DNA from: Thermomonas flagellata
GTDB lineage: Bacteria; Pseudomonadota; Gammaproteobacteria; Xanthomonadales; Xanthomonadaceae
Length of the DNA stretch: 64,000 bases
NCBI RefSeq assembly: GCF_022419185.1
Contig: NZ_JAJOZK010000006.1
Span: 1-64,000 of the forward strand
Direction: 5' to 3'
Part shown: positions 1 to 8,837 of the stretch, one piece after another
How positions within the stretch are numbered: the first letter of the stretch is position 1
How the letters are laid out: every line of letters starts with the position of its first letter
Position numbers and translations under genes: made by a program
Notes under the pieces: generated by a model
Databases searched by the model: none
The model's input: the letters and a program-made list of their open reading frames with translations, nothing else
Told to the model about the DNA's origin: nothing

Positions 1-60
1 GTGGCGGTCGCGGGCGACCTTGGCCAGGATCGAGGCGGCCATGATCGCCGGTTCGCTGCG
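1..60 (-). pseudogene. RNase HII (rnhB)-like fragment, out of frame with cysB
   Basis: Read on the minus strand from 60 to 1, this segment gives IMAASILAKVARDRH, which matches the conserved motif of ribonuclease HII around its second catalytic region. The rest of an RNase HII, both upstream and downstream, is absent: the DNA above 62 encodes the CysB tail in a different frame. It is therefore a fragment joined to cysB by a deletion, a duplication or an assembly error at a contig end. The window stops before this can be resolved. Confidence 0.5.
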
Positions 61-1012
61 GCCACGGCGGCGGCGCCGGCCAGTGCGGCGCCTGGTGGCC
101 TTCCAGCACCCGCCGCAGGTCGCGCGCATCCAGCTGCGGCGCCAGCGCCTGCAGCAGCTGGAGCGCGTAGTCGCGCAGGACCCGCCCGCGCGGCAGCACC
201 GCCCAGGTGATGCAGTCGGGCAGCTCCGGCGGGGCCGGCAGCGGCTGCAGGTCGGCGGCGTCCTCCGCCAGCACCGCCATCTCCGCCAGCAGCCCGGCGC
301 CCAGCCCGGCGCGCACGTAGGTCTTGATCAGGTTGGCGTCGCGCGCGGTCATCGCCAGCTGCGGCTGCACCCCGGCCGCGGCGAACGCGCGCTGCAGCGA
401 GGAGTCGGCGCGGTTGGAGGATTCGTAGCTGATCAGCGGGTGCGCGCCCAGTTCGGCCAGGGTCGGCGCGCGCCGCAGGCGCGCCAGCGGATGCGCGCGC
501 GGCACCAGCAGCACGCGGCGCCAGCGGTACAGCGGCACCGCCAGCCCCGCCTGCGGTTCCGGGCCGGCGGTGCTGATCAGCGCGAGGTCGGCCTGCTCCA
601 GCCGCGCCAGCACCTCGGCATCGCCGGCCACCTGCAGGTCCACGTCCACCCGCGGGAACGCCTGCCGCACCCGCGCGATCACCGGCGGCAGCACGTAGCG
701 GGCCTGGGTGTGGGTGGTCGCCAGGCACAGCCGGCCGCTGTGGCTGCCGCGCTCGTTGGCGGCATAGCTGCGGATGTTGGCGACTTCGTCCAGCACCCGG
801 CGCGCGTGCGCCACGATCCGCTCGCCGGCCGGCGCGATCCGCGCCAGGCTGCGCCCGCGGCGGACGAAGATCTGGAAGCCCAACTCGTCCTCCAGCTGCT
901 TGAGCTGCTTGGACAGCCCGGGCTGAGTGGCATGCACGCGCTCGGCAGCCTGGGTGATGTTGAGGCCGGCGTCCACGATCGCCACCAGGTAACGCAGCTG
1001 GGTCAGGGTCAT
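1..1012 (-). CDS. cysB: CysB-like LysR-family regulator of sulfur assimilation (3' end disturbed)
   Basis: LysR-type regulator that in CysB relatives senses acetylserine and activates cysteine biosynthesis genes. The ATG at 1012-1010 opens with MTLTQLRYLVAIVDAG, followed by the winged-helix segment with NITQAAERVHATQPGLSKQL at about residues 18-38, then an effector domain of the substrate-binding type. It is divergent from cysK, as expected for a CysB target. CysB-like sequence continues to about residue 317 (HWPAPPPWPQ), close to the usual 324. After that the frame stays open to the window edge with no stop, and the DNA resembles RNase HII in another frame. The true C-terminus therefore cannot be seen here. 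Identity is good; the last 20 codons are doubtful. Confidence 0.85.
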   Translation of the reverse strand, partial: MTLTQLRYLVAIVDAGLNITQAAERVHATQPGLSKQLKQLEDELGFQIFVRRGRSLARIAPAGERIVAHARRVLDEVANIRSYAANERGSHSGRLCLATTHTQARYVLPPVIARVRQAFPRVDVDLQVAGDAEVLARLEQADLALISTAGPEPQAGLAVPLYRWRRVLLVPRAHPLARLRRAPTLAELGAHPLISYESSNRADSSLQRAFAAAGVQPQLAMTARDANLIKTYVRAGLGAGLLAEMAVLAEDAADLQPLPAPPELPDCITWAVLPRGRVLRDYALQLLQALAPQLDARDLRRVLEGHQAPHWPAPPPWPQRTGDHGRLDPGQGRPRPP

Positions 1013-1016
1013 GCTT

Positions 1017-1042
1017 GCATCATCGCTGCATCCGGATGATGC
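1017..1042. promoter_or_regulatory. Perfect 8-bp inverted repeat just upstream of cysB
   Basis: GCATCATC (1017-1024) is repeated inverted as GATGATGC (1035-1042) with a 10-bp centre, ending 4 bp before the cysB start codon. The position suits an operator for autoregulation of cysB, but the binding protein is inferred. The rest of the 210-bp cysB-cysK gap holds no gene I can support and presumably carries the divergent promoters. Confidence 0.45.
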
Positions 1043-1222
1043 GATGGATCATACGCCCGCGCAGGACGCTTGCCAAATGCCGCTCATGCCACAGGGGAAT
1101 GTGCGGTAGCCGGCACGCCATTTGCCGTCCTGGGTATCGCGGGCGCAGCATCCCCGACCCGCCCTCGCCCGCCGTTCACGCCGGGCGGCCGATCCTGTCC
1201 ATCCCCACGTCTCCGCGCCCCC

Positions 1223-2182
1223 ATGGCCCTCTACGACAGCATCCTCGACACCATCGGCCACACCCCGATCGTGCGCCTGCAGCGCCTCGCGCCGGCGCAT
1301 GTGCAGGTCTACGTGAAGGTGGAAGCGTTCAATCCCGGCGGCTCGGTCAAGGACCGCCTCGCCCTGGCCATCGTGCTCGATGCCGAACGCCGCGGCCTGC
1401 TCAAGCCCGGCGCCACCATCGTCGAGGCCACCTCCGGCAACACCGGCGTCGCGCTGGCGATGGTGGCCGCGGCGCGCGGCTACAAGTTCGTCGCGGTGAT
1501 GAGCGAGACGTTCTCGGTCGAGCGCCGCAAGCTGATGCGCGCCTACGGCGCCAAGGTCATCCTGACCCCGGCCGCGGAGCGCGGCAGCGGCATGGTGCGC
1601 AAGGCGGAGGAACTGGCGCGCAGGCACGGCTGGTTCCTCGCCCGCCAGTTCGCCAACCCGGCCAACCCGGCCTATCACCGCAACACCACCGCCGCCGAGA
1701 TCCTGCGCGACTTCGCCGGGCGCCGGCTGGACGTGTTCGTCAGCGGCTGGGGCACCGGCGGCACCCTCACCGGCGTCGGCGAGATGCTGAAAGTCGCGCG
1801 CCCGGAGGTGCGCATCGTCGCCACCGAACCGGCCGGCGCCGCGCTGCTCAAGGGCGATCCCTGGCAGCCGCACAAGATCCAGGGCTGGACCCCCGACTTC
1901 GTGCCGGAGGTGCTCAACCGCGGCGTGGCCGACGAGCTGCGCACCGTCACCGACGAAGACGCCATCGCCACCGCGCGCCGGCTTGCCAGCGAAGAGGGCC
2001 TGTTCGTCGGCATCTCCGCCGGCGGCACCGCCGCCACCGCGCTGGCGCTGGCGCAGGAAGCGCCGGCCGGCAGCGTGCTGCTGGCCATGCTGCCCGACAC
2101 CGGCGAGCGCTACCTCAGCACCGCGCTGATGGCCGACATCCCCGAGGGCAGCGACGACGCCTGGCTGGCGAGCCTGGAATAG
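1223..2182 (+). CDS. cysK: Cysteine synthase A (O-acetylserine sulfhydrylase)
   Basis: PLP enzyme that makes cysteine from O-acetylserine and sulfide in the cytoplasm. The product is 319 residues, the usual CysK length. It shows NPGGSVKDR with the PLP lysine, the substrate loop TSGNTG, the phosphate-binding GTGGT, and the C-terminal PDTGERYLST. The CysK-type ending argues against CysM. The ATG at 1223 fits the family N-terminus (ILDTIGHTPIVRL). An in-frame extension upstream is present but has no family support. It is divergent from cysB, the probable activator. Confidence 0.93.
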   Translation: MALYDSILDTIGHTPIVRLQRLAPAHVQVYVKVEAFNPGGSVKDRLALAIVLDAERRGLLKPGATIVEATSGNTGVALAMVAAARGYKFVAVMSETFSVERRKLMRAYGAKVILTPAAERGSGMVRKAEELARRHGWFLARQFANPANPAYHRNTTAAEILRDFAGRRLDVFVSGWGTGGTLTGVGEMLKVARPEVRIVATEPAGAALLKGDPWQPHKIQGWTPDFVPEVLNRGVADELRTVTDEDAIATARRLASEEGLFVGISAGGTAATALALAQEAPAGSVLLAMLPDTGERYLSTALMADIPEGSDDAWLASLE

Positions 2183-2239
2183 CCGCGGCGGGGCCGGCGC
2201 TTGCGCTAGGCTGTGCACTTTTCCGCCCCCCCTGCCGCG

Positions 2240-3250
2240 ATGACCGACACCGCCGATGCCGCCCGCGCCGTTGCGCGCCTGGACTGGCTGCGCCGCCAGC
2301 TCGGCGCGGACATCCCGCCGCCGCAGCGGGCCTCGGTCGATGCCGGCTTCCGCAGCTACTGGCGGGTGCTGGCACCCGGCGGCAGCCGGATCCTGATGGA
2401 CGCCCCGCCGGGATTGGAGGACGTGCGCCCCTGGCTGCGCCTGCGCGACCTGCTGGAGGGTGGCGGGGTGCGCGTGCCGAAGGTGCTGGCGGGCGACGTG
2501 GCCGCCGGCTTCCTGCTGCTGGAGGACCTCGGCCCGGACACTTACCTGCAAGCGCTGGACGCCGGCGATGCCGACGCCCTGTTCACGGCCGCGATCGGCC
2601 AGCTGCTGCGGCTGCAGGCGATCGCCCCGCCCGCGGACCTGCCGGCCTACGATGCCGCCCTGCTGGAGCGCGAACTGCGCCTGTTCGACGACTGGTTCTG
2701 CGCGCGCCACCTGGGCCTGGTGCTGGCGGCAGACGAGCGCGCGACGCTGGACGCCGCCTACGGCGTACTGATCGCGGCCGCGCTGGCGCAGCCGCAGGTG
2801 CTGGTGCACCGCGACTTCATGCCGCGCAACCTGATGCCGGCGGTGGACGGCCCGGCCGTGCTGGACTTCCAGGACGCCGTGCGCGGGCCGCTGGCCTACG
2901 ACGTGCTCAGCCTGTTCAAGGACGCCTTCCTGAGCTGGCCGCAGGCGCGCATCGATGCCTGGTGGCAGCAATACCACGCGCGCGCGGCGGCGGCCGGGCT
3001 GCCGGTGCCGGCGCCGGCGCGCTTCCGCCGCGACCTCGACCTGATCGGCGTGCAGCGGCATCTGAAGGTGCTGGGCATCTTCGCGCGCCTGCACCACCGC
3101 GACGGCAAGCCGAAGTACCTGGCCGATGCACCGCGCTTCCTCGACTACCTGCAGGCGGTGCTGCCAGCCTACCCCGAGATGGCCGGGCTGGACGCCCTGC
3201 TGCGCACCCGCGTGTGCCCGGCCTGGGCGGCGACCGGGCCCGGCGCATGA
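2240..3250 (+). CDS. amgK: AmgK-type N-acetylmuramate/N-acetylglucosamine kinase
   Basis: Aminoglycoside-phosphotransferase-fold sugar kinase of 336 residues. It contains the catalytic-loop motif VLVHRDFMPRNLM and the downstream metal-binding LDFQDA. In Pseudomonas, AmgK phosphorylates MurNAc and GlcNAc at the anomeric position so that wall sugars re-enter UDP-MurNAc synthesis without fosfomycin-sensitive MurA. It overlaps murU by 4 nt (ATGA at 3247), the standard partner arrangement. A -10-like TAGGCT lies at 2208-2213. The start at 2240 gives the family-like MTDTADAARAVARLDWLR. Confidence 0.9.
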   Translation: MTDTADAARAVARLDWLRRQLGADIPPPQRASVDAGFRSYWRVLAPGGSRILMDAPPGLEDVRPWLRLRDLLEGGGVRVPKVLAGDVAAGFLLLEDLGPDTYLQALDAGDADALFTAAIGQLLRLQAIAPPADLPAYDAALLERELRLFDDWFCARHLGLVLAADERATLDAAYGVLIAAALAQPQVLVHRDFMPRNLMPAVDGPAVLDFQDAVRGPLAYDVLSLFKDAFLSWPQARIDAWWQQYHARAAAAGLPVPAPARFRRDLDLIGVQRHLKVLGIFARLHHRDGKPKYLADAPRFLDYLQAVLPAYPEMAGLDALLRTRVCPAWAATGPGA

Positions 3251-3951
3251 AGGCGCTGGTGTTCGCCGCCGGGCTGGGCGCGCGCATGCGTCCGCTCACC
3301 GACCACACCCCCAAGCCACTGCTGGAGGTGGCGGGCAAGCCGCTGATCGTGTGGCACCTGGAGAAGCTGGCGGCGCTCGGCATCAGCGAAGTGGCGATCA
3401 ACACCAGCTGGCTGGCCGCGCGCTTCCCGCAGGTGCTGGGCGACGGCGCGCGCTGGGGGCTGCGCCTGCACTTCCTGTACGAGGGCGAGACCCCGCTGGA
3501 GACCGGCGGCGGCCTGTGGAATGCGCTGCCGTGGCTGGGCGAGGCGCCGTTCCTGCTGGTCAACGGCGACATCTGGACCGACTACGACTTCGCGCGGCTG
3601 CCGCGCGCGCCGGACGCGCTGGCACACCTGGTGCTGGTGGATCCACCGGCGCACGCGCCCAACGGGGATTTCCGGCTGGAGGCGGACGGCCGCCTGCACG
3701 CGGACGGCACGCCGCGCCTGACCTACGCCGGGCTCGGGGTGTACCGCCCGCAGCTGCTGCAGGACTGGGCGCACAGCGTGCCGGACGCGCGCCAGCTGGA
3801 CGGGCGTCCCTGCTTCCCGCTGGCGCCGGTGCTGCGCGCGCAGATGGCCGCCGGCCGGGTGCGCGGCGAGCATTACCGCGGACGCTGGACCGACGTCGGC
3901 ACACCGGAGCGGCTGGCCCGGCTGGACGCCAAGCTGCGCGCCGGCGGCTGA
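3247..3951 (+). CDS. murU: N-acetylmuramate alpha-1-phosphate uridylyltransferase
   Basis: Nucleotidyltransferase of 234 residues that converts MurNAc-1-phosphate to UDP-MurNAc, the step after AmgK. The N-terminal signature MKALVFAAGLGARMRPLT binds the nucleotide, TPKPLLEVAGKPLI follows, and NGDIWTDYD supplies a metal aspartate. The WTDVGTPERL ending is typical of the family. It is translationally coupled to amgK and ends in a hairpin shared with convergent hda. Confidence 0.93.
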   Translation: MKALVFAAGLGARMRPLTDHTPKPLLEVAGKPLIVWHLEKLAALGISEVAINTSWLAARFPQVLGDGARWGLRLHFLYEGETPLETGGGLWNALPWLGEAPFLLVNGDIWTDYDFARLPRAPDALAHLVLVDPPAHAPNGDFRLEADGRLHADGTPRLTYAGLGVYRPQLLQDWAHSVPDARQLDGRPCFPLAPVLRAQMAAGRVRGEHYRGRWTDVGTPERLARLDAKLRAGG

Positions 3952-3958
3952 CGCCGGC
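3940..3958. terminator. Hairpin between convergent murU and hda
   Basis: GCCGGCG (3940-3946) and CGCCGGC (3952-3958) form a perfect 7-bp stem with a 5-nt loop across the murU stop codon. There is no T-run, so intrinsic termination is only likely. It sits 15 bp from the hda stop and could serve both directions. Confidence 0.4.
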
Positions 3959-3973
3959 ACGCCGCACCAGGCA

Positions 3974-4675
3974 TCAGGCCGGGTCGGGGCCGAGCACCTG
4001 GCGCAGGAACGGCACCGTCAGCCGCCGCTGCGCGGCCAGCGCGGCGGCGTCCAGGCGGTCGAGCAGGGCGGTGAGCCCGCGCAGGTCGCGCCCGCAGCGG
4101 CGCAGCAGCCACTCCAGCGCGGCCGGATCGACCTCCAGCCCGCGCGCCGCCGCGCGCCGGCGCAGCAGTTCGGCGCGGCCGGCGTCGTCCAGCGCCGGCA
4201 GCCGGATCCGGGTCGCCTGCGCCAGCCGCGAACGCAGGTCCGGCAGCGCGATCCCGAGCGCGTCCGGCGCATCCGCGGCGGCATACAGCAGGCAGCGGCG
4301 GGCGTCGCGCAGGCGGTTGTGCAGCGCGAACAGCGCGCGCTCGTCAGCGGCGTCGCCGGCGATCGCCGCCAGGTCGTCGAGCGCGACCAGGTCGGCCGCC
4401 TCCAGCCCGGTCGCGGCCTCCGCCAGCCGCCCCGCGGCGGCGCGCAGCGACAGGTAGGCGGCACGCCGGCCGCTGGCCTCGGCCTCGGCGCAGGTCGCCA
4501 GCAGCAGATGGCTCTTGCCGCTGCCGCTGCCGCCCTGCAGGTACAGCGCCTCGTCCGCGCCTGCGCGCGCCAGCCCGCGCAGGCGCTCGACCAGCCCCGG
4601 ACGCGGGCTGACGAACAGGTCCAGCCGCTGCTCCGTCGGCGGGCGCAGCGCCAGCGGCAACTGCGGCACGCTCAT
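3974..4675 (-). CDS. hda: Hda, DnaA-related regulatory inactivator of initiation
   Basis: DnaA-like AAA+ protein of 233 residues without the DNA-binding domain IV. With the DNA-loaded clamp, Hda stimulates ATP hydrolysis by DnaA and prevents re-initiation. Seen here are the clamp-binding start MSVPQLPLALR, Walker A GGSGSGKSHLL, the Walker B region LVALDDL and the sensor II part RDLRGLTALLDRLD. The ATG at 4675 overlaps the stop of the upstream membrane-protein gene by 4 nt. Xanthomonads commonly carry this pairing. Confidence 0.9.
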   Translation of the reverse strand: MSVPQLPLALRPPTEQRLDLFVSPRPGLVERLRGLARAGADEALYLQGGSGSGKSHLLLATCAEAEASGRRAAYLSLRAAAGRLAEAATGLEAADLVALDDLAAIAGDAADERALFALHNRLRDARRCLLYAAADAPDALGIALPDLRSRLAQATRIRLPALDDAGRAELLRRRAAARGLEVDPAALEWLLRRCGRDLRGLTALLDRLDAAALAAQRRLTVPFLRQVLGPDPA

Positions 4676-5862
4676 GCGGGGCCCGGCGGCTCCTGCGGCG
4701 GCTCGCCGGCATGCGCGGCCGGCAGCACGATCCGCGCCGGCTCCGGCGCGCCGCGCTCGCCCACGTACAGGCGGCTGCCGAGGTAGCGCTCGTGTGCGTG
4801 CCGCAGCAGCACGTTGACCACTGCGGCCACCGGCAGCGCCAGCAGCATGCCGAGGAAGCCGAACAGGGTGCCGCCGGCCATCACCGCGAAGATCACCGCC
4901 ATCGGATGCAGCCCGATGCGGTCGCCGACCAGCTTGGGCGTGAGCACGTAGCTCTCGATCACCTGGCCGACCGCGAACACCGCGCCGACCCCGGCCAGGT
5001 GCGGCCAGTCGCCGTACTGCACCAGCGCCGCGATCCCGCCCAACACGATGATGGACGCCGGGCCGAGGTAGGGCACGAAGGTCAGCAGGCCGCCGACCAC
5101 CCCGATCAGGATCCCCAGCTCGAGCCCGACCAGCCACAGCCCGACGCCGTACAGCACCCCGAGGATCAGCATCACCAAGAGCTGCCCGCGCAGGAAGCCG
5201 CCGAGCACGTCGCTGGATTCGCGCGCCAGCTTGCCCACGGTGTCCACATGGTCGCGCGGCACCAGCAGCCCGACCCGCGCCACCAGGAGATCCCAGTCGC
5301 GCAGGAAGAAGAACGTCAGCACCGGCACCAGCACGATGTTGGCCAGCCCGCCGAGCAGCGCGAAGCTGGAGCGCGAGACGTAGCCGAGCACGGTCGCGGC
5401 GATCCCGCCGGCGCTCTCCCAGTGCGCGCGCAGCAGCCCGAACAGGCGCTGCGGGTCCAGCCAGGACAGGATCTGCACGCCGGTGGTGCGCTCCAGCCAC
5501 GGCAGCGCGGTATGCAGGAACCAGTCGCGGTAGCCGGGCAAGGCGTGCACCAGCGTCACCACCTGCTGCTGCAGCAGCGGCACCAGCAGCACCAGCGCCA
5601 GCAGCAGGAGCAGGCTCATCGCGGTGAACACCAGCACCACCGCGGTGTTGCGCGACATCCGCCGCTCCAGCCGGTCCACCAGCGGGTCGCCCAACCAGCC
5701 GAGCAGCGCCGACACCGCGAACGGGGTCAGCACCGGCGCCAGCAGCCACAGCAGCCACAGCACGCCGAGGGCAAGCGCGGTCCACTGCACGCGCCGGTAG
5801 AACGCGGCGATCGTGGCCAGTTCGGGCGCGGGCGCGCCCTCCGGCGGCGGCAGCGCGCTCAC
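4672..5862 (-). CDS. AI-2E/PerM family membrane transporter
   Basis: Integral membrane protein of 396 residues in the PerM/YdiK/TqsA family. An N-terminal group of hydrophobic helices begins near residue 18 (ALALGVLWLLWLLAPVL), a soluble loop follows at about 90-150, and several more helices include GGLLTFVPYLGP, a typical family motif. The substrate is not established; TqsA has been linked to autoinducer-2 export, others to ions or organic solutes. The start is the GTG at 5862, which overlaps the DUF2066 stop in a GTGA, while its own stop overlaps hda. Confidence 0.85.
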   Translation of the reverse strand: MSALPPPEGAPAPELATIAAFYRRVQWTALALGVLWLLWLLAPVLTPFAVSALLGWLGDPLVDRLERRMSRNTAVVLVFTAMSLLLLLALVLLVPLLQQQVVTLVHALPGYRDWFLHTALPWLERTTGVQILSWLDPQRLFGLLRAHWESAGGIAATVLGYVSRSSFALLGGLANIVLVPVLTFFFLRDWDLLVARVGLLVPRDHVDTVGKLARESSDVLGGFLRGQLLVMLILGVLYGVGLWLVGLELGILIGVVGGLLTFVPYLGPASIIVLGGIAALVQYGDWPHLAGVGAVFAVGQVIESYVLTPKLVGDRIGLHPMAVIFAVMAGGTLFGFLGMLLALPVAAVVNVLLRHAHERYLGSRLYVGERGAPEPARIVLPAAHAGEPPQEPPGPA

Positions 5863-6971
5863 GGCCGCACCAGGCGATAGGTCGGCATCCCGCCCTCGGC
5901 GCCTTCCTGCGCCTGCAGCAGCCCGGCGCGCGCCAGCATCCGGTTGAAACCGGCCAGGCCGCCGCCGGCCAGATCGAGCTCGAGGTCCAGCGCCTGCGGG
6001 CTGGCCGCCAGCGGCCGCAGCGCGCGCACGCTCGAGAGCCCGTTGAGGTAGCCGACCACCCGCAGATAGTCGTCGCCGCTGGCCAGGCCCTCGATCCGCA
6101 CCCGCACGCTGGCCGGCGCCGCGCCGCTGCCGGCGCGGGCATAGCGCTTGAACAGCGCGTCCGCCGCGCCCTCGGCGCCGCCGGCCATGGCCCGGCGCGC
6201 ATCGGGATGGGTGTTGCTCCACTTGGCCAGCAGCTTGCCGCGGTCGACGAACTGCCAGTCCGCCTGCCAGCCGCCGGTGCTGCGGTAGAGCTTGCCGATC
6301 AGCTGCATCGGCGGGCTGTAGCGCGCGGACAGGGTGGCGATGGCGCCGGTGTCGCCGCGCCAGATCGCGCCGACCGCGGCCTGCTCGGCGGCATTGCCGG
6401 CCGGCAGGCCGAGCGCGTAGCCGCGCGCCTTGGCGGCATCGAGGATGGAACGCGCGGCATTGACCTGGCCGAGGCCGACCAGGCGCGGGCCGCTGCCATC
6501 GTCGATCGCCAGCCACAGCACCGGCTTGGGCCGCGGCTCCGGCCACACCGGCAGGCCCAGCATGTCCACCAGGTCGTCCACCGCCTCCGGACGGAAGCGC
6601 GCGACCAGTACGGTCTGGAACGTGGGCACGCCGCTGGCGGAGACGCCCTCGTCCTGGCGGTAGTCGAACCCGGCCAGGTAGTCCTTGGCTTTGGCCAGCT
6701 CTTCGCGCACGCCCGGGCGCCCGGCCACCGCGCGATCCCCGGTCAGTTTGCCCAGCACCTGCGCCAGCGCGCGCCCGAGGCCGGCGTCGCGCTCGGCCTC
6801 GGTCTGGCTGCGCACCGGCACCTCGGCCTGGTACAGCCCGCTGGCCTGCGCGCGCTCGCCTTCCACCCGCTGCGCCAGCGCCAGCAGCGGCAGCGCGGCC
6901 AGCAGCGCGGCGCACGCCAGCCGCACGCCTACCCGCCGCACCGCCCGGATTGCCCGTCCCTGCATGCTCAT
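5859..6971 (-). CDS. Exported DUF2066 protein
   Basis: A 370-residue protein with a signal peptide (VRLACAALLAALPLLALAQ, cleavage near residue 34) and a DUF2066-type body. The function is unknown. It is the first gene of a three-gene unit with the PerM-type protein and hda, and is divergent from purM, an arrangement recurrent in xanthomonads. The ATG at 6971 precedes a second ATG two codons later; either could be used. No catalytic motif is apparent. Confidence 0.8.
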   Translation of the reverse strand: MSMQGRAIRAVRRVGVRLACAALLAALPLLALAQRVEGERAQASGLYQAEVPVRSQTEAERDAGLGRALAQVLGKLTGDRAVAGRPGVREELAKAKDYLAGFDYRQDEGVSASGVPTFQTVLVARFRPEAVDDLVDMLGLPVWPEPRPKPVLWLAIDDGSGPRLVGLGQVNAARSILDAAKARGYALGLPAGNAAEQAAVGAIWRGDTGAIATLSARYSPPMQLIGKLYRSTGGWQADWQFVDRGKLLAKWSNTHPDARRAMAGGAEGAADALFKRYARAGSGAAPASVRVRIEGLASGDDYLRVVGYLNGLSSVRALRPLAASPQALDLELDLAGGGLAGFNRMLARAGLLQAQEGAEGGMPTYRLVRP

Positions 6972-7097
6972 CGATCCCGAACCGGCCACACGGCCGACCG
7001 CCGGGAATGGTGCCCGAGCCGCCCCGGCGCGTCCATGACGGCGGCCGCCCGTTAAAATGCCCGCACGCGGCGCCCCGCGCCGGCGCGCAGGACGCCC

Positions 7098-8144
7098 ATG
7101 ACCCCGCCTTCCTCCCCTTCCCCCGGCCTGACCTACCGCGACGCCGGGGTGGACATCGACGCCGGCAACGCCGTGGTCGAACGCATCAAGCCGCTGGTCC
7201 GGCGCACGCTGCGCCCCGAGGTGCTGGGCGGCGTGGGCCTGTTCGGCGGCCTGTTCGACCTCGCCGGCCGCTTCCGCGAGCCGGTGCTGGTGTCCGGCAC
7301 CGACGGCGTGGGCACCAAGCTCATCCTCGCCAAGCAGCTGAACCGCCACGACAGCATCGGCCAGGACCTGGTGGCGATGTGCGTGAACGACGTGCTGGTG
7401 CAGGGTGCCGAGCCGCTGTTCTTCCTCGACTACTTCGCCACCGGCAAGCTGGACGTGGAGACCACGGTGGCCGTGGTCGCCGGCATCGCCCGGGGCTGCG
7501 AACTGGCCGGCTGCGCGCTGATCGGCGGCGAGACCGCGGAGATGCCGGACATGTACCCGCCGGGTGAGTACGACCTCGCCGGCTTCACCGTCGGCGCCGT
7601 GGAAAAATCGAAGCTGGTCGATTCCAGCAAGCTGCGCGCGGGCGACGTGCTGATCGGGCTGGCTTCCAGCGGCCCGCATTCCAACGGCTATTCGCTGATC
7701 CGCAGGATCCTCGAGCGCGCAGGCAGCCCGCTGGACCTGGACCTCGGCGGCACCACGCTGGCCGACGCGCTGATGGAACCGACCCGCATCTACGTCAAGC
7801 CGGTGCTGGAGCTGCTGTCCAGGCACGACATCCACGCGATGGCGCACGTCACCGGCGGCGCGCTGGTGGAGAAGATCCTGCGCGTGGTCCCCGCCCCGCT
7901 GGGGCTGGACATCGACACATCCAGCTGGCCGCGGCCGGCGGTGTTCGACTGGCTGCAGCGCGAAGGCAACGTGGCGGACGCGGAAATGTGGCGCACTTTC
8001 AACTGCGGCATCGGCTACGTGCTGATGGCCGATCCGGCCGACGTGGCCGCGATCGAAGCGGACCTCGACCGCCTCGCGCTTCCGCACTGGCGGATCGGCC
8101 AGGTCACCGCGCCGCGCGACGGCGAGCGCCTGTGCATCGGCTGA
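7098..8144 (+). CDS. purM: Phosphoribosylformylglycinamidine cyclo-ligase
   Basis: AIR synthetase of 348 residues, closing the imidazole ring of the purine with ATP. It shows the N-terminal [12 protein letters not shown], the ATP-binding GTDGVGTKL and the [11 protein letters not shown] signature. A TAAAAT box at 7053-7058 probably drives the purMN pair. The purN start lies 11 bp past the stop, so the two steps are co-transcribed. Confidence 0.96.
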   Translation: MTPPSSPSPGLTYRDAGVDIDAGNAVVERIKPLVRRTLRPEVLGGVGLFGGLFDLAGRFREPVLVSGTDGVGTKLILAKQLNRHDSIGQDLVAMCVNDVLVQGAEPLFFLDYFATGKLDVETTVAVVAGIARGCELAGCALIGGETAEMPDMYPPGEYDLAGFTVGAVEKSKLVDSSKLRAGDVLIGLASSGPHSNGYSLIRRILERAGSPLDLDLGGTTLADALMEPTRIYVKPVLELLSRHDIHAMAHVTGGALVEKILRVVPAPLGLDIDTSSWPRPAVFDWLQREGNVADAEMWRTFNCGIGYVLMADPADVAAIEADLDRLALPHWRIGQVTAPRDGERLCIG

Positions 8145-8154
8145 CGCCGGCCCG

Positions 8155-8799
8155 ATGACCGCCCGCCTCGCCATCCTCGCCTCCGGCCGCGGCAGCAACC
8201 TGCAGGCCATCCTCGACGCCATCGCCGCCGGCACGCTAGACGCGTCGGTGGTCGGCGTGTTCTCGGACAAGCCCGAGGCCCCGGCACTGCAGCGGGTGCC
8301 GGAGGCCTTGCGCTGGGCCCGCACGCCGAAGGCCTGCGGCGGCCGCGACGGCTTCGACGCGACCCTCGCCGAGGCCATCGCCGCGGTGCGCCCGGACTGG
8401 ATCGTCTGCGCGGGCTACATGCGCCTCCTCGGCGCGGGCTTCGTGCAGCGCTTCGCCGGCCGCCTGCTCAACATCCACCCCTCGCTGCTGCCCAAGTACA
8501 AAGGCCTGCACACCCACCAGCGTGCGCTGGAGGCCGGCGATGCCGAGCATGGCGCCAGCGTGCATTTCGTCACCGCCGAACTGGACGGCGGCCCGGTGAT
8601 CGCGCAGGCGCGCGTGCCGGTGCGGCCGGGCGACGACGCCGACACGCTGGCGGCGCGCGTGCTGCAGGTCGAGCATCCGCTGCTGCTGGAGGTGCTGCGC
8701 TGGGCCGCGGCCGGGCGCCTGCGGATGCACGACGGCTTGGCCTGGCGCGATGGTCAGCCGCTATACACCCCGATCTACCTACAGTTCGCCCACGATTGA
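8155..8799 (+). CDS. purN: Phosphoribosylglycinamide formyltransferase (GART)
   Basis: Uses 10-formyl-THF to formylate glycinamide ribonucleotide. It is 214 residues, typical for PurN. The phosphate-binding SGRGSNLQAI is near the start, the catalytic NIHPSLLPKYKG contains the family asparagine and histidine, and the HFVTAELDGGPVI loop carries the conserved aspartate. It follows purM closely on the same strand. Confidence 0.95.
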   Translation: MTARLAILASGRGSNLQAILDAIAAGTLDASVVGVFSDKPEAPALQRVPEALRWARTPKACGGRDGFDATLAEAIAAVRPDWIVCAGYMRLLGAGFVQRFAGRLLNIHPSLLPKYKGLHTHQRALEAGDAEHGASVHFVTAELDGGPVIAQARVPVRPGDDADTLAARVLQVEHPLLLEVLRWAAAGRLRMHDGLAWRDGQPLYTPIYLQFAHD

Positions 8800-8837
8800 T
8801 CCTGTCGATCCCGAGGCCGGCCTCCGCCGGAACGCCC

